DNA of 61,292 nt from Geochorda sp036562495 (GTDB lineage Bacteria; Bacillota; Limnochordia; Limnochordales; Geochordaceae). The stretch spans positions 1 to 61,292 of the forward strand of contig DATCKA010000061.1 in the NCBI GenBank assembly GCA_036562495.1, given 5' to 3'. Under the pieces are notes generated by a model. The model worked only from the letters and a program-made list of their open reading frames with translations. It had not been told where the DNA came from and ran no database searches. Below are positions 24,100 to 32,031 of the stretch, piece by piece; positions within the stretch are counted from its first letter, which is position 1, and each line of letters starts with the position of its first letter. Position numbers and translations under genes: made by a program.

Positions 24100-25760
24100 A
24101 CGCGTAGCACCGCCCCGGTGCTGGCCGAGGTGACCATGCGGGCGTAGCGGGCCAGCCAGCCACGCTGGAAGCGCGGCGCCGGGGGCTGCCAGCGCTCGCG
24201 CCGACGCGCCAGCTCCGCGTCGTCGATCAGGACGTCGATGCGGCGGCTGCGCAGGTCGATTCGGATGGGATCGCCGTCCTGGACCAGGGCCAGCGGGCCC
24301 CCCTCTGCCGCCTCCGGCGAGACGTGCCCCACGCACAACCCCCGGGTGCCACCCGAGAAGCGCCCGTCGGTCACCAGCGCCACCCGGGTGCCCAGGCCCA
24401 TCCCCACGATAGCCGAGGTCGGCGCCAGCATCTCCGGCATGCCGGGGCCGCCCCGCGGCCCCTCGTAGCGGATCACCACCACGTGCCCCGCCTTGACCCG
24501 GCCCGCCTTGATGCCGTCGATGGCCTCCTGCTCGCTGTCGAAGACGATGGCGGGCCCTTCGTGCCACTCGATGCCGGGCTCCACCGCACCCGTCTTGATG
24601 ATGGCCCCGTCGGGAGCCAGGTTGCCGAAGAGGACGGCGAGCCCTCCGGTCGGGCTGTAGGCCCTCTCCACCGGGCGGATCACCTCGGCGTCCCGCACCT
24701 CGGCTGAGGCGATGATCTCGCCCAGGGAACGGCCCGCGACCGTGGGCCTCTCCAGGTGCAGCACCCCGGGCACCCGCGCCAGCTCCTTGAGGATGGCCGG
24801 GACGCCTCCGGCTCGGTGGACGTCCTCGATGTGCCAGTGCGAGGCGGGACTCACCTTGCACAGGTGCGGCACCCGCCGCGCCAGCTCGTCGAGCCGCTCG
24901 AGCGGGTAGTCGATGCCGGCCTCGTGGGCCAGCGCGAGGGTGTGGAGCACGGTGTTGGTGCTGCCGCCCATGGCCATGTCCAGGGCGAAGGCGTTGTCGA
25001 TGGCGTCGGCGTCGACGATGTCCAGGAACTTGAGGTCCTGCTCGATCAGCTCCATGATGCGCCGTCCGGCCTGGCGCGCCAGCTCCTCCCGCTCAGGGCT
25101 GAGGGCCAGCGCCGTCCCGTTGCCGGGCAGCGCCACCCCCAGCGCCTCGCAGAGGCAGTTCATGGAGTTGGCCGTAAACATCCCCGAGCACGAGCCGCAC
25201 CCCGGGCAGGCCGCCGCCTCCAGGCGACGCAGCTCCTCCTCCTTGATGAGCCCCGACTGGACGGCCCCCACGCCCTCGAAGACGGAGATGAGATCCACGG
25301 CGCGGCCGTCGAGCCGGCCCGCGGCCATGGGCCCCCCGCTGATGAAGATGGTGGGGATGTTGAGGCGGGCTGCGGCCATCAGCATGCCCGGCACGATCTT
25401 GTCGCAGTTGGGGATGCAGATGAGCCCGTCGAACCAGTGCGCCCGCACCATGGTCTCCACGCAGTCGGCGATGAGCTCCCGGCTCGGCAGGGAGTAGCGC
25501 ATGCCGACGTGCCCCATGGCGATGCCGTCGTCGACCCCGATGGTGTTGAACTCGAACGGCACCCCGCCGGCGGCCCGCACCGCCTCCTTGACGAGCTTGC
25601 CGAACTCCTGCAGGTGCGCGTGGCCGGGCACGATGTCGACGTACGAGTTGGCGATGGCGATGAAAGGCTTCTCGAAGTCCCGGTCGGTGAGCCCCACGGC
25701 CCGCAACAGGCTGCGATGGGGCGCCCGGTCGATGCCCCGCTTGATGACGTCGCTACGCAT
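24096..25760 (-). CDS. ilvD: Dihydroxy-acid dehydratase
   Basis: This 554-residue enzyme dehydrates 2,3-dihydroxy-isovalerate and 2,3-dihydroxy-3-methylvalerate, the penultimate step of valine and isoleucine synthesis. Iron-sulfur cysteines are seen in CIPNCDKIVPG and CPGCGSCSGMFTANSMNCL. Other hallmarks are the start MRSDVIKRGIDRAPHRSLL, GGSTNTVLHTLALA and TDGRFSGGTRGLCVGHVSPEA. The length is standard. The stop overlaps the cofE start. No other branched-chain biosynthesis gene lies nearby, although a branched-chain amino acid transporter is encoded at 44771-49463. Confidence 0.96.
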   Translation of the reverse strand: MRSDVIKRGIDRAPHRSLLRAVGLTDRDFEKPFIAIANSYVDIVPGHAHLQEFGKLVKEAVRAAGGVPFEFNTIGVDDGIAMGHVGMRYSLPSRELIADCVETMVRAHWFDGLICIPNCDKIVPGMLMAAARLNIPTIFISGGPMAAGRLDGRAVDLISVFEGVGAVQSGLIKEEELRRLEAAACPGCGSCSGMFTANSMNCLCEALGVALPGNGTALALSPEREELARQAGRRIMELIEQDLKFLDIVDADAIDNAFALDMAMGGSTNTVLHTLALAHEAGIDYPLERLDELARRVPHLCKVSPASHWHIEDVHRAGGVPAILKELARVPGVLHLERPTVAGRSLGEIIASAEVRDAEVIRPVERAYSPTGGLAVLFGNLAPDGAIIKTGAVEPGIEWHEGPAIVFDSEQEAIDGIKAGRVKAGHVVVIRYEGPRGGPGMPEMLAPTSAIVGMGLGTRVALVTDGRFSGGTRGLCVGHVSPEAAEGGPLALVQDGDPIRIDLRSRRIDVLIDDAELARRRERWQPPAPRFQRGWLARYARMVTSASTGAVLRV

Positions 25761-25845
25761 GACCTCTACGAGCCCCCTGCCGAGAATTGCGCCAGCGTTC
25801 GTCCCGGGGCTCGGGGATTCCTGCCGTCGCCCGACCGGGCAGGCG

Positions 25846-27003
25846 TCAGTAGACGAACTCCTGGATGAAGTAGAAGGACCAGCGGGCCCCCCGGCCCAGA
25901 CGGATCCCCGAGAGCAGGGCTTGGGCCTGTTCGCGCTCCTCCTGCGGGGAGAGCGGCTCGATCCCGTCGGCCCGGGCCCTGGCCTCGTACGGCGATCCCG
26001 GGGTCACCACCAGCGGCGACAGGTAGAGGCGATCGCCGGGGCCCAGTTCCATGGCGTTGACCGCCTCGACGCTGGCCCGCACGTGCTCCTCGGCGAAGGC
26101 CCGCCCTCCTGCCCCGACCAGCAGGATGACACCGACCGCCACCCCCGCCTCCTTGAGGGCCCGCACCGTGGCCAGGGCATCGGCGACGCTCCCGGGCTTC
26201 TCCAGCCACCGCACCAGGCGCTCGCTACCCGACTCGAGGCCGATGTAGACGCCTCGCAAGCCGGAGCGCGCCAGCGTCGCCCACTCGGCCGGCTGCTTGC
26301 GCCGCCCGGTGAAGGCGTCGAGGAAGGCGTACACCTCGCGCCCCGGCAGCGCCTGCACCGCCACCTCGAGCGCGGCCGCCAGCCGCCGGGTCGGCAGCAG
26401 CAACGCGTTGGCGTCGCCGAGGAAGATGGTGTGGCGGCGAGCCAGGCCCGCCCCGAAGAAGGCCCGCACCTCCTCCACGTGCTGGCGGAAGCGGGCGAGC
26501 GGGCGTACCTCGAACGGCCGGTCCCGGTAGAAGGTGCAGAAGGTGCAGCGATTGTGCCAGCAGCCCCAGGTGAGCTGGAGCACCACGGACTGGTACTGGT
26601 CCGGCGGCAGGATGCCGATGGGCCGGTAGACCTGGCGGAAGCGCCGGGCGTCGGCCTCTAGCGCCTCCCAGTCCATAGCCCGGACGGTCGGGTGGCCCGC
26701 CCGGGCGGCATCCTCCACCGTCTCGAGCGCCCGTGCCACCCACTCCCGGGCCTCCTCAGGGGTCAGCCACCGCCGCAGCCGGCGGGAGAGCCCGGCAGCC
26801 TGCGGGTCGCGCCGCCGCTCCAGGAAGCGGTTGTCGAGGCCGCGCCGCACCCCCACGCCGTCCAGGTAGGCCTCCACCAGACGCCCCTCCAGGTCGAACG
26901 TGAACAGGCGCCGGCTGCCCACGCCGGCCTCGGCCCAGCCGTCCCACAGGCGGCTCCAGGCCCCTTCGGGCAGCACGCGGGCCACGACGCCCCTCACTCC
27001 CAC
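25846..27003 (-). CDS. Radical SAM protein
   Basis: This 385-residue protein has the radical SAM cluster motif CWHNRCTFC (CxxxxCxxC spacing), with a preceding SVVLQLTWG strand. The following GLESGSERLVRWLEKPGS and GVILLVGAGG are typical of the Elp3/MiaB-like core, where the SAM and cluster sites lie. The reaction is unknown. The Cys spacing has four residues between the first two, unusual against the common CxxxCxxC. It overlaps the 3' end of thyX; the GTG at 27003 is used here, but GTG 26997 would form a GTGA overlap. The N-terminal 130 residues are not recognised. Confidence 0.85.
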   Translation of the reverse strand: MGVRGVVARVLPEGAWSRLWDGWAEAGVGSRRLFTFDLEGRLVEAYLDGVGVRRGLDNRFLERRRDPQAAGLSRRLRRWLTPEEAREWVARALETVEDAARAGHPTVRAMDWEALEADARRFRQVYRPIGILPPDQYQSVVLQLTWGCWHNRCTFCTFYRDRPFEVRPLARFRQHVEEVRAFFGAGLARRHTIFLGDANALLLPTRRLAAALEVAVQALPGREVYAFLDAFTGRRKQPAEWATLARSGLRGVYIGLESGSERLVRWLEKPGSVADALATVRALKEAGVAVGVILLVGAGGRAFAEEHVRASVEAVNAMELGPGDRLYLSPLVVTPGSPYEARARADGIEPLSPQEEREQAQALLSGIRLGRGARWSFYFIQEFVY

Positions 27004-27716
27004 GTGTACCGGGGCTCGGCCACCTCGGAGCCGTCGGGTGCACGCTGGATCTCGAAGTCACCGAAGACGGCGGGGGCCTCGGCCTGCAGGATCCGCAGAG
27101 CGGCGATGGCGACCCGACGGATCTCAGGATCGGCGTGCACCGAGGCCCGCATGCGGATGAAGTGACGCCACGCGCGGAAGTTGCCCGTCATCACCAGCGC
27201 TGTCTCCACGGCGTTGGGCAGGACGGCGCGGGCCGCCTGCCTGGCCATCTTGCGGCGCAGCGACGGGTCGGGCACCTCGGCGTAGCGGGTCCGCAGGCGC
27301 TCCACCAGGCGCGTGTAGGCGTCGCGGGCGGCCGCGGCCACCTCCTCGAGGATGCGCTCGGCCTCCTGGTCGCCGGCCAGTCCCGGTGGCAGCACCATCC
27401 GGGCGGTGGATTCGTCCACATAGCGCTGGCTCACCTGGCTGTAGCTGAAGTGGCGGTGCCGTACGATCTCGTGGGAGCAGGACCGCGAGATGCCCTCGAT
27501 GAGCAGGCTCGCGCTGGCGTGCTCCAGGACGCTCAGGTGTCCCTGCGTCAAGAGGTTTTGGATGTACTGGGCGTTGGTGCGCCGGCTCGGGTTGTGAAAG
27601 GACCGGTAGCACAGCCGCCCGGCGAACTCCACCAGCTGCTGGGCCGGGTTGTCGGTGTCGGTCTCCCAGTCGATGTGTGCGGGCTTGAAGAAGCGGGTGA
27701 TGCCGATCAGCGTCAC
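26994..27716 (-). CDS. thyX: Flavin-dependent thymidylate synthase
   Basis: This 240-residue enzyme makes dTMP from dUMP using FAD, NADPH and methylene-tetrahydrofolate. The ThyX motif RHR-x7-S is present as RHRHFSYSQVSQRYVDES. Further family features are EHASASLLIEGISRSCSHEIVRHR and VLPNAVETALVMTGNFRAWRHFIRMR. The GTG at 27716 has GGGAG six bases upstream; the frame is open upstream across dxr but without homology. The usual ThyA is not in the window. Its end overlaps the radical SAM gene, suggesting one transcript, and it is divergent from dxr. Confidence 0.95.
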   Translation of the reverse strand: MTLIGITRFFKPAHIDWETDTDNPAQQLVEFAGRLCYRSFHNPSRRTNAQYIQNLLTQGHLSVLEHASASLLIEGISRSCSHEIVRHRHFSYSQVSQRYVDESTARMVLPPGLAGDQEAERILEEVAAAARDAYTRLVERLRTRYAEVPDPSLRRKMARQAARAVLPNAVETALVMTGNFRAWRHFIRMRASVHADPEIRRVAIAALRILQAEAPAVFGDFEIQRAPDGSEVAEPRYTWE

Positions 27717-27833
27717 CCGGGGCTCCCGGATCCACCCCTGATCCGGCTGCACGGCTTGCCCCCTCCTGTCCGGCCCCTGCCGGGGGGCCGTCCCCCATGT
27801 TAACCCACCGGCGGGCGGCCGAACAGCCTGGGA

Positions 27834-27839
27834 TATAAT
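27834..27839 (+). promoter_or_regulatory. Consensus -10 element for dxr
   Basis: TATAAT lies 19 bases before the dxr ATG, so the leader would be only about 12 nt, just enough to hold the GGGGAG ribosome site. No recognisable -35 is present at the normal distance. Confidence 0.5.
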
Positions 27840-27857
27840 CGGCGGGGAGCGTGACCG

Positions 27858-29081
27858 ATGGCAATCCAGCAGCAACGACGCGTCACGTCGGGCCCGAAGC
27901 GCCTGGCCGTCCTGGGCAGCACCGGCTCGCTGGGGATCCAGGTGCTGGAGCTGTGCGAGCGCTTCGCCGACCGGCTGCAGGTGGTGGCCCTGGCTGCCTC
28001 GGGGCGTCGCCAGGAGTTGCTGGCCGAGCAGGTGCAACGCTTCCGGCCACGGCTGGTCGCGGTGGGCGACGGGTCGACCGCCATCGGCGATGCCCTGCGC
28101 GAAGCCGCCGGAGCGGCCCGGGTGGTACAGGGCCCGGAGGGTCTTGTGGAGGCAGCCCTCCATCCCGACGTCGACCTGGTGGTCGTGCTGACGGTGGGGA
28201 TGGCCGGGCTGGCCCCCACCCTGGCCGCCCTCGAGGCCGGGCGGCGCGTGGCGCTTGCCAACAAGGAGGTGCTGGTGGCCGCCGGCGATCTGATGCCGGC
28301 AGCCAGGTGGGTGGAGGAGGGCCGCCTGTTGCCGGTCGACTCCGAGCACTCGGCCATCTGGCAGAGCCTGATGGGAGAGCAGCCCTCCGCCATCCGGCGG
28401 CTGTGGCTGACCGCCTCGGGCGGGCCCTTCTGGGGATGGAGCGCCGAGCAGCTGCGTGGCGTCACGCCCGAGCAGGCCCTGGCCCATCCCACCTGGCGCA
28501 TGGGCCCCCGGGTCACCATCGACTCGGCCACCCTGCTCAACAAGGGCTTCGAGATCATCGAGGCCCACCACCTCTTCGGCGTCCCCTACCCGGCCATCCG
28601 AGTGGTGGTGCACCGGCAGAGCGTGGTGCACTCCCTGGTAGAGCTACGGGATGGGTCCATCAAGGCCCAGATGAGCCTGCCCGACATGCGCCTGCCGCTG
28701 CTGTTGGCCCTCAGCTACCCGGAGCGTTGGGAGTACCAGGGCCCGGCACCCCTCTTCGAGGGGCACGGACCCGATCGAGGGTCTCTCTCGCTCACCTTCG
28801 AGCCGCTGGACGAGGGGACCGAGCCACCCGCCATCCGCCTGGCACGGCAGGCTGCCGGGGCGGGGAGCACCTACCCCACCGTCCTGTCCACGGCGGACGA
28901 GGTGGCGGTGGAGGCCTTCCTGTCGGGTCGGCTCGCCTTCGACCGGATCCTGGGCGTCGTGGAGCAGGTGCTCGAGCGCCACGTCCCGCCAGGGCCCCTC
29001 ACGCTAGAGGCCGTCCACGAGGCTGACGCCTGGGCACGGCGCACGGCTCGTCGGGTCGTGGACGAGATGAGCCAGGCGTAG
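27858..29081 (+). CDS. dxr: 1-deoxy-D-xylulose 5-phosphate reductoisomerase
   Basis: This 407-residue enzyme converts DXP to 2-C-methylerythritol 4-phosphate with NADPH, the committing step of the MEP isoprenoid pathway. The NADPH motif is VLGSTGSLGIQ. The metal and substrate sites appear in VDSEHSAIWQ, GPRVTIDSATLLNKGFEIIEA and VVVHRQSVVHSLVE. The length is typical. GGGGAG precedes the ATG by eight bases, and TATAAT lies just upstream. The next MEP gene is not here; a membrane protease follows after 129 bp with its own promoter. Confidence 0.96.
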   Translation: MAIQQQRRVTSGPKRLAVLGSTGSLGIQVLELCERFADRLQVVALAASGRRQELLAEQVQRFRPRLVAVGDGSTAIGDALREAAGAARVVQGPEGLVEAALHPDVDLVVVLTVGMAGLAPTLAALEAGRRVALANKEVLVAAGDLMPAARWVEEGRLLPVDSEHSAIWQSLMGEQPSAIRRLWLTASGGPFWGWSAEQLRGVTPEQALAHPTWRMGPRVTIDSATLLNKGFEIIEAHHLFGVPYPAIRVVVHRQSVVHSLVELRDGSIKAQMSLPDMRLPLLLALSYPERWEYQGPAPLFEGHGPDRGSLSLTFEPLDEGTEPPAIRLARQAAGAGSTYPTVLSTADEVAVEAFLSGRLAFDRILGVVEQVLERHVPPGPLTLEAVHEADAWARRTARRVVDEMSQA

Positions 29082-29111
29082 CGCCCCCAGGAGTGGCTCC
29101 AGCCCGCTCGA

Positions 29112-29140
29112 TTGTGAGGCCGGCCATGACTGCGTAAAAT
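29112..29140 (+). promoter_or_regulatory. Promoter of htpX-pspAB
   Basis: TTGTGA (29112-29117) and TAAAAT (29135-29140) are separated by exactly 17 bp, matching sigma-A consensus at 4 and 5 of 6 positions. The leader to the htpX start is about 65 nt. Confidence 0.65.
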
Positions 29141-29210
29141 GGTAGTCGAGCCTGCCCATGCGCGGGCCTCATCTTCGCTCGAGCGCACATCCGGGAGGGA
29201 TGGGTTGGCG

Positions 29211-30131
29211 ATGGCCCGACCCTTGCGTGTGGCAGCCGACGCGGGTCTCACGGCCCGCATGATGCTCACGATGGTGCTCTTGGGGGCCGTCTACCTCTTC
29301 TTCGTCAGCGTGATGCTGGCGTACGGGGTCGACATCACCTTCATCGCGGTCTTCGTCGGCATCATGCTGCTGGCCCAGTACTACCTCTCCGACAAGCTCG
29401 TGCTCTGGTCCACGGGCGCACGGGAGGTAAGCCCATCTGAGGCGCCGGAACTGCACGACATGGTCGGGCGGCTGGCCGCCCTGGCGGACCTGCCCAAGCC
29501 ACGGGTGGCCATCGTACCCACCGACGTGCCCAACGCCTTCGCGACGGGCCGCAATCCCAACAACGCCGTGGTGGCCGTCACCAGCGGCCTGATGCGCCGC
29601 CTGACCAAGCCCGAGATCGAGGCGGTGCTGGCCCACGAGATCACCCACGTCAAAAACCGGGACGTGGCCGTCATCACCATCGCCAGCTTCTTCGCCACGG
29701 TGGCGGCCTTCCTGACGCGGCAGCTGATGTGGCTGGGCTACTGGGGGGTCCCGATGGGAGGCGACCGCCGCGATGAGCGGGGAGGCGGCGCCTACGCCTG
29801 GGTGATCATCTACCTGGTCTCGCTGGTGGTCTACTTCGTCAGCTACCTGCTCATCCAGGCCCTCTCCCGGTACCGGGAGTACGCGGCGGACCGGGGCGCG
29901 GCGTACCTGACCGGGGCGCCTTCCAACCTGGCCTCGGCCCTCATGAAGATCAGCGGCGTCATGGAGCGGATCCCGGCGCAGGATCTGCGCCAGGCCGAGG
30001 CGCTCAACGCCTTCTTCATCGTGCCGGCCCTCAAGGGCAGCAGCATCGCCGAGCTCTTCTCGACCCACCCGTCGCTGGAGAAGCGCCTGGCCTACCTGCG
30101 CAAGCTGGAGCTCGAGCTGGCCGGGCGCTGA
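29211..30131 (+). CDS. htpX: Membrane zinc metalloprotease HtpX
   Basis: This 306-residue M48 protease degrades damaged membrane proteins. The zinc motif is VLAHEITHVKNRD (HExxH), and the third ligand lies in YREYAADRGAAYLTG. Two N-terminal membrane segments (about 15-60) and two in the middle (about 155-215) give the HtpX topology. The C-terminal SIAELFSTHPSLEKRLAYL is characteristic. ATG 29211 is used; TTG 29205 has slightly better spacing to GGGAGGG. It is followed 25 bp later by pspAB and faces the pspA-pspAA pair, so this is an envelope-stress module. Confidence 0.94.
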   Translation: MARPLRVAADAGLTARMMLTMVLLGAVYLFFVSVMLAYGVDITFIAVFVGIMLLAQYYLSDKLVLWSTGAREVSPSEAPELHDMVGRLAALADLPKPRVAIVPTDVPNAFATGRNPNNAVVAVTSGLMRRLTKPEIEAVLAHEITHVKNRDVAVITIASFFATVAAFLTRQLMWLGYWGVPMGGDRRDERGGGAYAWVIIYLVSLVVYFVSYLLIQALSRYREYAADRGAAYLTGAPSNLASALMKISGVMERIPAQDLRQAEALNAFFIVPALKGSSIAELFSTHPSLEKRLAYLRKLELELAGR

Positions 30132-30156
30132 GGCTCGGGAGAGGCGAAGACGAGAC

Positions 30157-30777
30157 GTGGGTCTGAGACAGTGGCTCGATGCCCTCATGGGGCGGCCCCG
30201 GCTGATAAAGCCCAAGTCGGACAACCTCTTCGCGCTCTCCACGGCCCGCACGGCCCTCGAGGAGCGGCTGGGCTGGGAGAGCGCCGGCCGGGCCGGGCTC
30301 TGTCTCAAGCCCATCGTCACCGCCGACTACGCTCGGGCCCAGCACGAGCTCGCCGACCTGGTGAGGATGGGGGCTGGCGAGACCCGCAGCCGCGTCGAGG
30401 TCATCAAGGACAGCTACCAGTACACCTGGGTCCTGGTGGAGGACGACGACTTCGAAGATCTGCTGACCCTGGTCCACATGGCCGCCCAGACCCTGGAGGA
30501 GCAGGGCTACGGCACCCAAATCCTGTCGGCGGTCTTCCGGTTTCGCCCGTCCGGGCGCCTGTCGGTGATGGGTGCCGACCTCCCCGAGCGCATCTACCTC
30601 ATCTACAGCTACAAGCGGGGTCTGTTTTACCCCTTCGTACCGAGGGGCGCCGGCAAGACGTCGTCCGACGGACGCTACGAGAGCGGCGAGTTTCAGGCGG
30701 CCGCCCTGCTGTCGCAGGAGCTGCCCACCGAAAAGGATCCGTCTCGCTGGTATCCCCTCTGGGACTGTCCCGTCTGA
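30157..30777 (+). CDS. pspAB: PspA-associated protein PspAB
   Basis: This 206-residue soluble protein resembles PspAB, a partner encoded with HtpX and PspA in several Gram-positive lineages. It begins MGLRQWLDALMGRPRLIKPKSDNLFALSTARTALEERLGW and has the conserved-looking blocks SYQYTWVLVEDDDFEDLLTLVHMAAQTLEEQGYG, LIYSYKRGLFYPFVP and RWYPLWDCPV. The molecular function is not established. The GTG start has a purine-rich stretch upstream. It ends just before a strong hairpin shared with the convergent pspAA gene. Its neighbours, htpX upstream and pspAA-pspA opposite, are the best evidence for the assignment. Confidence 0.75.
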   Translation: MGLRQWLDALMGRPRLIKPKSDNLFALSTARTALEERLGWESAGRAGLCLKPIVTADYARAQHELADLVRMGAGETRSRVEVIKDSYQYTWVLVEDDDFEDLLTLVHMAAQTLEEQGYGTQILSAVFRFRPSGRLSVMGADLPERIYLIYSYKRGLFYPFVPRGAGKTSSDGRYESGEFQAAALLSQELPTEKDPSRWYPLWDCPV

Positions 30778-30784
30778 GGCTGAC

Positions 30785-30828
30785 GCGAGGGGCCGGCGCC
30801 CGCCAACCCGGCAGCGCCGGCCCCTCGC
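30785..30828. terminator. Bidirectional terminator between pspAB and pspAA
   Basis: Perfect 15-bp arms GCGAGGGGCCGGCGC (30785-30799) and its complement (30814-30828) enclose a 14-nt loop. It lies between convergent stop codons (30777 and 30854) and can fold in both transcripts. Confidence 0.75.
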
Positions 30829-30853
30829 GCGCATCCCCGCCACCCTGAGGCGC

Positions 30854-31135
30854 TCAGGTGACCAGGTTGCGCGGATAATCCTGAAAGAGTCCCCGAGCCT
30901 CCTCCAGCGTCGTGTCGGGAGGGGGCAGCACCAGGTCGGACTCCTTGAGCTCGTCGTCCGCCAGCCGCCGTCCTCGGGTGCGGACGATCTCCAGCACGCG
31001 CGTCAGTTCCCGGGCAAAGGCGGTCTCGTCCCCCGCCTCGATGGCGTCCAGGAGTGCGTCGTCGGCACTGTCCAGTTCGTCGAGCGCCTGCCCCCGCAAC
31101 TCGTACTGCCCCTCGGTGGCGATGCGGACGATCAT
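30854..31135 (-). CDS. pspAA: PspA-associated protein PspAA
   Basis: This 93-residue protein matches PspAA, a small partner of PspA. It starts MIVRIATEGQYEL, continues LDELDSADDALLDAIEAGDETAFARELTRVLEIVRTRG, and has the SDLVLPPPDTTLEEARGL block. The start overlaps the pspA stop by four bases (ATGA), so the two are translationally coupled. The function is probably to assist or modulate PspA at the membrane; this is taken from family context. Confidence 0.82.
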   Translation of the reverse strand: MIVRIATEGQYELRGQALDELDSADDALLDAIEAGDETAFARELTRVLEIVRTRGRRLADDELKESDLVLPPPDTTLEEARGLFQDYPRNLVT

Positions 31136-31842
31136 CCCCGGCCCACCTCCTGCTTGAGCCGCTCCAGGTCGGCCTTGACCTGCTCCGATGCCTTGAGCTT
31201 GGCCAGCTCGGCCTCGATGCCCGTACCCGTCCCGCCGACGACGGTGCGGTCCTCGAGGACGCCGCTGGCGACCAGCTCGTCGATGGCGGCCGCTCGGGCC
31301 CGCATCGCCTCGGTCTTTTGTTGGGCCCGCTCCACGGCCAGCCCTACGTCGGCCAGCTCCTCCGACAGCCCGCTGGCGGCCTCCCCGATGCGTACCTGGG
31401 CCTCGGCCGCCGAGTACTGGGCCTTGATGACCTCCTTCTGGGCCCGGAAGGCCTCCACCTTGGCCCGCAGGCGCGCCTCGGCCGTCTCCAGCTTCCTCTG
31501 CTCGGCCTCGAGCTCGCTCGCCTGCCGCTCGATGCCCTCCACCTGCTGGAGGATCTCCGCCTTACGCTGCAGGGCGGCGACGGCCAGGTCTTCGCGCCCG
31601 GCCGCCAGGGCCTCCTTGGCCTGACCCTCCAGGCGCTGGGCGGTCTCCCGCAGGCGCACGACCTGCAGCTCGAGGCGCTTGCGGGAGGTGGCTACCTCCG
31701 CGAGGTTGCGGCGCACCTTCTGGAGCAGCTCCAGCTGGCGCTGGTAGGAGTACTCCAGGGTCTCCCGCGGGTCTTCCCACCGCTCGACCAGCTTGTTCAT
31801 CTTGGCCTTGAGCACCGTCGTCATGCGCGACAGCACGCCCAT
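31132..31842 (-). CDS. pspA: Phage shock protein A / IM30 family
   Basis: This 236-residue protein is almost entirely helical coiled coil, as in PspA/Vipp1 membrane-stabilising ESCRT-III-like proteins. The N-terminal MGVLSRMTTVLKAKMNKLVERWEDPRETLEYSYQ is the amphipathic membrane-binding helix and conserved start. Long heptad runs fill residues 25-190. A Gly-rich hinge (VVGGTGTGIEAELAKLKA) and a short C-terminal helix follow. It forms an operon with pspAA. A weak TTGCAC/GATACC pair lies about 50 bp upstream; no sigma-54 promoter is evident. Confidence 0.93.
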   Translation of the reverse strand: MGVLSRMTTVLKAKMNKLVERWEDPRETLEYSYQRQLELLQKVRRNLAEVATSRKRLELQVVRLRETAQRLEGQAKEALAAGREDLAVAALQRKAEILQQVEGIERQASELEAEQRKLETAEARLRAKVEAFRAQKEVIKAQYSAAEAQVRIGEAASGLSEELADVGLAVERAQQKTEAMRARAAAIDELVASGVLEDRTVVGGTGTGIEAELAKLKASEQVKADLERLKQEVGRG

Positions 31843-31976
31843 GCCGCCACCGTCCTATCCTCGTGGTCTCTCCCGTCCCAAAGGGTATCCCGCCGGGGGC
31901 GGTCTGTGCAACGCGCAGCCGGTGCGAGTATGCCCGGCCGGAGCCGGCGCGCGTCGTTCATTAACCGGGTGAAGGA

Positions 31977-32005
31977 TTGACATCACTAACTACCAGCACT
32001 AGACT
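31977..32005 (+). promoter_or_regulatory. Promoter of sufB
   Basis: A perfect TTGACA (31977-31982) is followed after 17 bp by TAGACT (32000-32005), which matches the -10 consensus at 4 of 6 positions. The sufB GTG is 27 bases after the -10, so the leader is short. No clear iron-sulfur regulator site was recognised. Confidence 0.7.
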
Positions 32006-32031
32006 TCTCATGGCAAGGGGGAGTCGATCAG

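Noticed and set aside
31132..31842. Sigma-54 control of pspA as in enteric bacteria
   Set aside because: The upstream region has a TTGCAC but no GG/GC pair with -24/-12 spacing, and no PspF-like gene is nearby.
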